Shown: positions 61,074 through 64,000 of the stretch, in pieces
Position numbering within the stretch: position 1 is the stretch's first letter
How the letters are laid out: every line of letters begins with the position of its first letter
Assembly: GCA_001839685.1 (NCBI GenBank)
Contig: MLAK01000002.1
Coordinates: 54,251-118,250 of the forward strand
Direction: 5' to 3'
Length of the DNA: 64,000 bases
DNA from: Tritrichomonas foetus
Taxonomy: Eukaryota > Parabasalia > Tritrichomonadida > Tritrichomonadidae
Position numbers and translations under genes: made by a program
Notes under the pieces: generated by a model
Told to the model about the DNA's origin: nothing
The model's input: only the letters and a program-made list of their open reading frames with translations
Databases searched by the model: none

Positions 61074-62765
61074 ATGTCATTGGAGACCTTCCTCTACACT
61101 ACTCCAATTAAGATATCGTTCCGTATTACGCTTTTGCCGAACGCCGCTAATTCCTCCAACGATACTTTCCATATCAAAGAAGTTGTAAATTTCATAGAGA
61201 AAACCTTGGCGACAATAGAACAGACAGAAAAAAGTAGGAGTTGCGATATTGAATTAGTTTTTAATTTTTCAAAGCCACAATATATCTCTCTCGAAAATTC
61301 ATTGAATACAAAGTATCCAGGCGGATTTATGATTTCCATTGCTGATTTATTTTTAAAATCATTTGACTTAGAAACGCCTTATCAAATCAGGGAAGTTTCT
61401 GATTCTGAATTAATTAAATATTCAATACCTGATAAATCCAAAGATATAAAAGATCATTTTATATTTGAGCTCAAACCGGAAATTAAATATCAAGTCTCCA
61501 AAGATAAGTTTTTGTCAATTTACCTGAAGGATTTTGTTGATACAACTTCACACTATGATGTTTCAGTGGTTCGAAAAGATTGGGATTTAAGGAAAAGATT
61601 ATTTTTTCGAATTCCTTGGACACAACTCAGAGTGTATACTTCTGAAAAAAATGGAAAATTATTATATTCATCAAAAATTATTATTAATTCACTTTGCTTT
61701 AAATTAGATACTTTTGGAATCCCTTCATGTGCTTTAATAAACGAAAATAGTACTAAAGGGGAAATTAAAGAACCTACATTTCAATTGTATGACTTGTCCG
61801 GCAAAACAGAAGTCAAATTAGACCAATCATATTTGACTTATGAAAAAAAAGATACATCCAAAAATACATTTATCCAGCTTCTTGCAATGGGGGTGAGAAT
61901 ACGCCCAATTATAGCAATTGATTTTTCTTCATCAAATCGACCTGTTTTGATTCCAAATTTGGATGGATTACACTCAGGTAATCTCAATATGAATTTATAT
62001 GTTGCTGCAATGAAATCTATTTATGACACTTTATCAATATATGATCCTGATAATTCAGTGTCTTTATATGGATTATGTGCTAAAATTGAAGGAGTTTTTA
62101 ATGAATACTTCCCAATGAAATCAAAAGTTCTCCAAATAATTAATACTGACCAAAATACAACACTAATTAATGACAAAAAGGCCATTCCGACTAATAGGCA
62201 AAACACTGGTCAAAAGAGCAACCCAAAATCAGGTCAAATCAAAAGGTCAGAAACTGATGAAAGTGATAGTAACAGATATTACTCTAAGGAGTCTATGATT
62301 CAAGCGTATAACGTCTATCGACAAATGGTACAATTTTGGGATCCTACAAAGCTTTCGAATTTTTTGAAAAAATTAAGCGAAAAAGCCAAACTTGAACAAG
62401 AAAAAAACAACAACATATATACGGTTTTAATTATTATTACAGACGGTCTCGTTGTGGATTTTCATGATATCGTCGATGCCATTATAGAAATTAATGATGA
62501 TCCAATGTTCATCGTTTTTGTCGGTGTAGGTGAAGAAAAATCAGATCGAAATTTCCAAGGTCTACAAAAAATAGATGATAACTTAAACATTCTGAAAAAC
62601 TCTGATAACAACAAGGAATATCATGATATTGTTACGACTGTTCATTTTAAGACAAGTGATATCGCTGCTCCTGAAAAATTCTGTGAAGCGGCCTTTAAAG
62701 AAATTCCAGGTGCAATTGCAAGATTTATGAATACAAACAGAAAACCAAAATCCGACTTAGAATGA
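61074..62765 (+). CDS. Copine-like protein (vWA/copine domain)
   Basis: 563 residues. The C-terminal part has the copine-type von Willebrand A domain: PIIAIDFSSSN with the DxSxS MIDAS motif, YDPDNSVSLYGLCAKI, and VLIIITDGLVVDFHDIVDAI followed by FIVFVGVGE. Copines are Ca2+-dependent phospholipid-binding proteins that recruit partners to membranes. Two C2 domains normally precede the vWA domain; here the N-terminal 270 residues have strand-rich segments that could be divergent C2 domains, but the Asp calcium ligands are not obvious. A low-complexity insert (about 370-400, polar, Asn/Ser/Lys) interrupts the vWA domain. Cytosolic, membrane-associated. Confidence 0.82.
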   Translation: MSLETFLYTTPIKISFRITLLPNAANSSNDTFHIKEVVNFIEKTLATIEQTEKSRSCDIELVFNFSKPQYISLENSLNTKYPGGFMISIADLFLKSFDLETPYQIREVSDSELIKYSIPDKSKDIKDHFIFELKPEIKYQVSKDKFLSIYLKDFVDTTSHYDVSVVRKDWDLRKRLFFRIPWTQLRVYTSEKNGKLLYSSKIIINSLCFKLDTFGIPSCALINENSTKGEIKEPTFQLYDLSGKTEVKLDQSYLTYEKKDTSKNTFIQLLAMGVRIRPIIAIDFSSSNRPVLIPNLDGLHSGNLNMNLYVAAMKSIYDTLSIYDPDNSVSLYGLCAKIEGVFNEYFPMKSKVLQIINTDQNTTLINDKKAIPTNRQNTGQKSNPKSGQIKRSETDESDSNRYYSKESMIQAYNVYRQMVQFWDPTKLSNFLKKLSEKAKLEQEKNNNIYTVLIIITDGLVVDFHDIVDAIIEINDDPMFIVFVGVGEEKSDRNFQGLQKIDDNLNILKNSDNNKEYHDIVTTVHFKTSDIAAPEKFCEAAFKEIPGAIARFMNTNRKPKSDLE

Positions 62766-62985
62766 TTATGTACATTTTTACATGTAAATCCTGAAACTTC
62801 AACTTTCCTGGGAATCAAATCTTACATGCCAAAATTGATCATTTTGCATTTTACGTCAAAAACATTATCTTTATATTAAGGTGCAAAAACTGTACATTGT
62901 ATAATTCGAATTTGTTTGAAATTAAATTCATAGAGAATAAAAAAATTATATTTAATTCTAATTTTTTTTAAAAAAAATAAAAATA

Positions 62986-63492
62986 TTAACAATGGGGATT
63001 TTGCTCAAGAAGTTGTTTCTCATAATATTCTAGAATAGGATTAATTTTAAATGAGTAAGCTGTCTGAGATGCTGTGGTCAATTCCATTCCACATTCTAAA
63101 GTTTCCATTAGATAAAAAATATCATCCTCATGACGTATTACATTTAAAATACGTGCATCTTTACCACTTCTAACAGGAATACCATTTCCATCAATATTCT
63201 CTAACATGTCCCAATAATCAGATATTTTTTGTTTTTGTTCTGGACATAAATTTTCTTGAGAAAAATGTATCCATACATAATTTGGTGGTTGGGAGTTATC
63301 AACAAATAAATACTGCATGCATCCATTCAAATTTCTATGATTTATAACTCTACCATATTGATCAATGGGATCTTGACAGTATTCTTCGAATCCAGGGATA
63401 GTTATTTGCTCTCTAATGGCATCCTCTGAATCTTCTGAACTATCAGCTTCAGAATACTCATAATCATCTTTTTGTCTTTGGGATTGACTCAT
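62986..63492 (-). CDS. Small acidic protein with possible chromo-like repeats
   Basis: 168 residues. An acidic N-terminus (DDYEYSEADSSEDSEDAI) is followed by two similar segments of about 60 residues; the second has ARILNVIRHEDDIFYLMETLECG ending in INPILEYYEKQLLEQ, which recalls the strand-strand-helix layout of a chromodomain (I-L-x-x-R, Y-L-x, final helix). The likeness is weak and lacks the aromatic-cage set needed to claim histone binding. It is divergent from the last gene in the window. If real, it would be a nuclear reader protein. Confidence 0.6.
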   Translation of the reverse strand: MSQSQRQKDDYEYSEADSSEDSEDAIREQITIPGFEEYCQDPIDQYGRVINHRNLNGCMQYLFVDNSQPPNYVWIHFSQENLCPEQKQKISDYWDMLENIDGNGIPVRSGKDARILNVIRHEDDIFYLMETLECGMELTTASQTAYSFKINPILEYYEKQLLEQNPHC

Positions 63493-63655
63493 TGAAGAAA
63501 AGTTAGTTTCGATAGAGGAAACTTTTTATGGGTATATTTGTTTCCATTTTTAGGAAAAAGTGGATTTGAATCCACAATTTTTTTAAAAGGAAGAATTTTT
63601 AAACGTCACTTTATGAAAAAGTTGAAAATTGGAATTCAAAAATCGCGAGGTGGAA
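63493..63655. promoter_or_regulatory. Divergent promoter region with repeated AAAAGT words
   Basis: AAAAAGTGGAT at 63555-63565, GAAAAAGTTGAAAA near 63614, and on the other strand TAAAAAGTTTCC near 63515-63530 lie between the two starts. Confidence 0.5.
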
Positions 63656-64000
63656 ATGAATTTGATGTCGTCAGTGAATAGGCTCCTGCAAATTATAAAT
63701 GGATCAGATGAGCCTGTTAAATTTTGTTCCGAAGCCGTCACAAAACTATTCATGTGCGTACCAAAAAATTTAAATGGAAAAGAACATGCAGAAAGAATCG
63801 GACTTACGCTTTCATTATACGGTCAAGATACGAGATCTCAACAACTTTTACAAATCGCTCGATCAATTCCAGAAAAGCATTCAAATATTTTATTATTAAT
63901 TTTACTTATCGCTGACATGAAATCGCTACTTCAAGCAAAAGGACCAAAACGAGATCCACTTGGTAAGCCAATTCAATCTATTCTAAGCACGATTCCAACA
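63656..64000 (+). CDS. 5' part of a gene cut by the window end, helical protein
   Basis: Open from the ATG at 63656 to the last base (115 residues seen), with an in-frame stop upstream near 63623. The sequence (MNLMSSVNRLLQIINGSDEPV, later RIGLTLSLYGQDTRSQQLLQIARSIPEKHSN and ILLLILLIADMKSLLQAKG) is helical and may begin a repeat-type solenoid. The second ATG (63665) is an alternative start. No family recognised. Confidence 0.8.
   Translation, partial: MNLMSSVNRLLQIINGSDEPVKFCSEAVTKLFMCVPKNLNGKEHAERIGLTLSLYGQDTRSQQLLQIARSIPEKHSNILLLILLIADMKSLLQAKGPKRDPLGKPIQSILSTIPT

Noticed and set aside
63555..63580. tRNA T-arm-like GTGGATTTGAATCCAC
   Set aside because: A 6-base loop and no acceptor, D or anticodon arms nearby; just a palindrome beside AAAAAGTGGAT.
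1..64000. CRISPR arrays, rRNA or snRNA genes
   Set aside because: No regularly spaced repeats with unique spacers and no recognisable conserved RNA sequence on either strand.

Overview
The window is nuclear DNA of a parabasalid protist (a trichomonad). The evidence is AT-rich sequence with densely packed intron-less genes, very short 5' leaders with the trichomonad core-promoter motifs (Inr TCAYW, the Myb-type M3 element, and an M5 CCTTT at the L38 gene), stop codons that often run into TAAA, a mariner DNA transposon, and typical eukaryotic genes with flagellar and centrosomal ones among them. A 60-N gap and scattered single Ns point to a draft scaffold. Tritrichomonas is my best guess over Trichomonas, but the species cannot be proved from the sequence alone.

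Layout. 0.7-4.8 kb: large helical-repeat protein. 5.0-6.3 kb: apparently intact mariner, followed by an 8-bp minisatellite. 6.6-16 kb: SR-type RNA-binding protein, small basic protein, ABCD-type half ABC transporter, gamma-tubulin complex GCP2-like protein, SLC66A2/PQ-loop protein, and an EGF/IPT membrane protein. 16-25.5 kb: two small helical proteins, a D-2-hydroxyacid dehydrogenase, casein kinase 1, ER Hsp70 (BiP) with an odd GC-rich promoter, a MITE-like inverted-repeat element, and a ubiquitin-like-fold candidate. 26-40.7 kb: polyQ protein broken by the assembly gap, ribosomal protein L38, RhoGEF-kelch fusion, proteasome lid Rpn5, a CEP131-like coiled coil, and UFD1. 40.9-56.5 kb: acidic/helical protein, giant HEAT protein (HEATR5-like), CFAP45, BAR protein, a short inverted-repeat element, RNase P/MRP Rpp40-like protein, a PNGase-like protein lacking its catalytic His, Hsp20, and an AAAP amino-acid transporter. 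57.4-58.6 kb: a 1.2-kb element with 14-bp TIRs and an 8-bp target duplication (hAT-type geometry) that carries a frameshifted ORF. 58.8-64 kb: membrane protein, zinc-ribbon protein, copine-like protein, possible chromo-like protein, and a gene cut by the window end.

Functional themes. Protein quality control: BiP, Hsp20, Rpn5, UFD1 and the PNGase-like protein. Microtubules and flagella: GCP2, CEP131-like and CFAP45. Membrane traffic: HEATR5-like, BAR and copine. RNA: the SR protein, Rpp40 and L38. There are no operons. Neighbours are often divergent with 50-400 bp between starts, and those shared gaps hold most of the promoter motifs. Two motif observations stand out. A 15-mer containing M3 is shared between the Rpn5 promoter and the UFD1/40872 bidirectional promoter. 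An AAAAAGTG-type word recurs in intergenic DNA, with 11-12-base versions repeated exactly.
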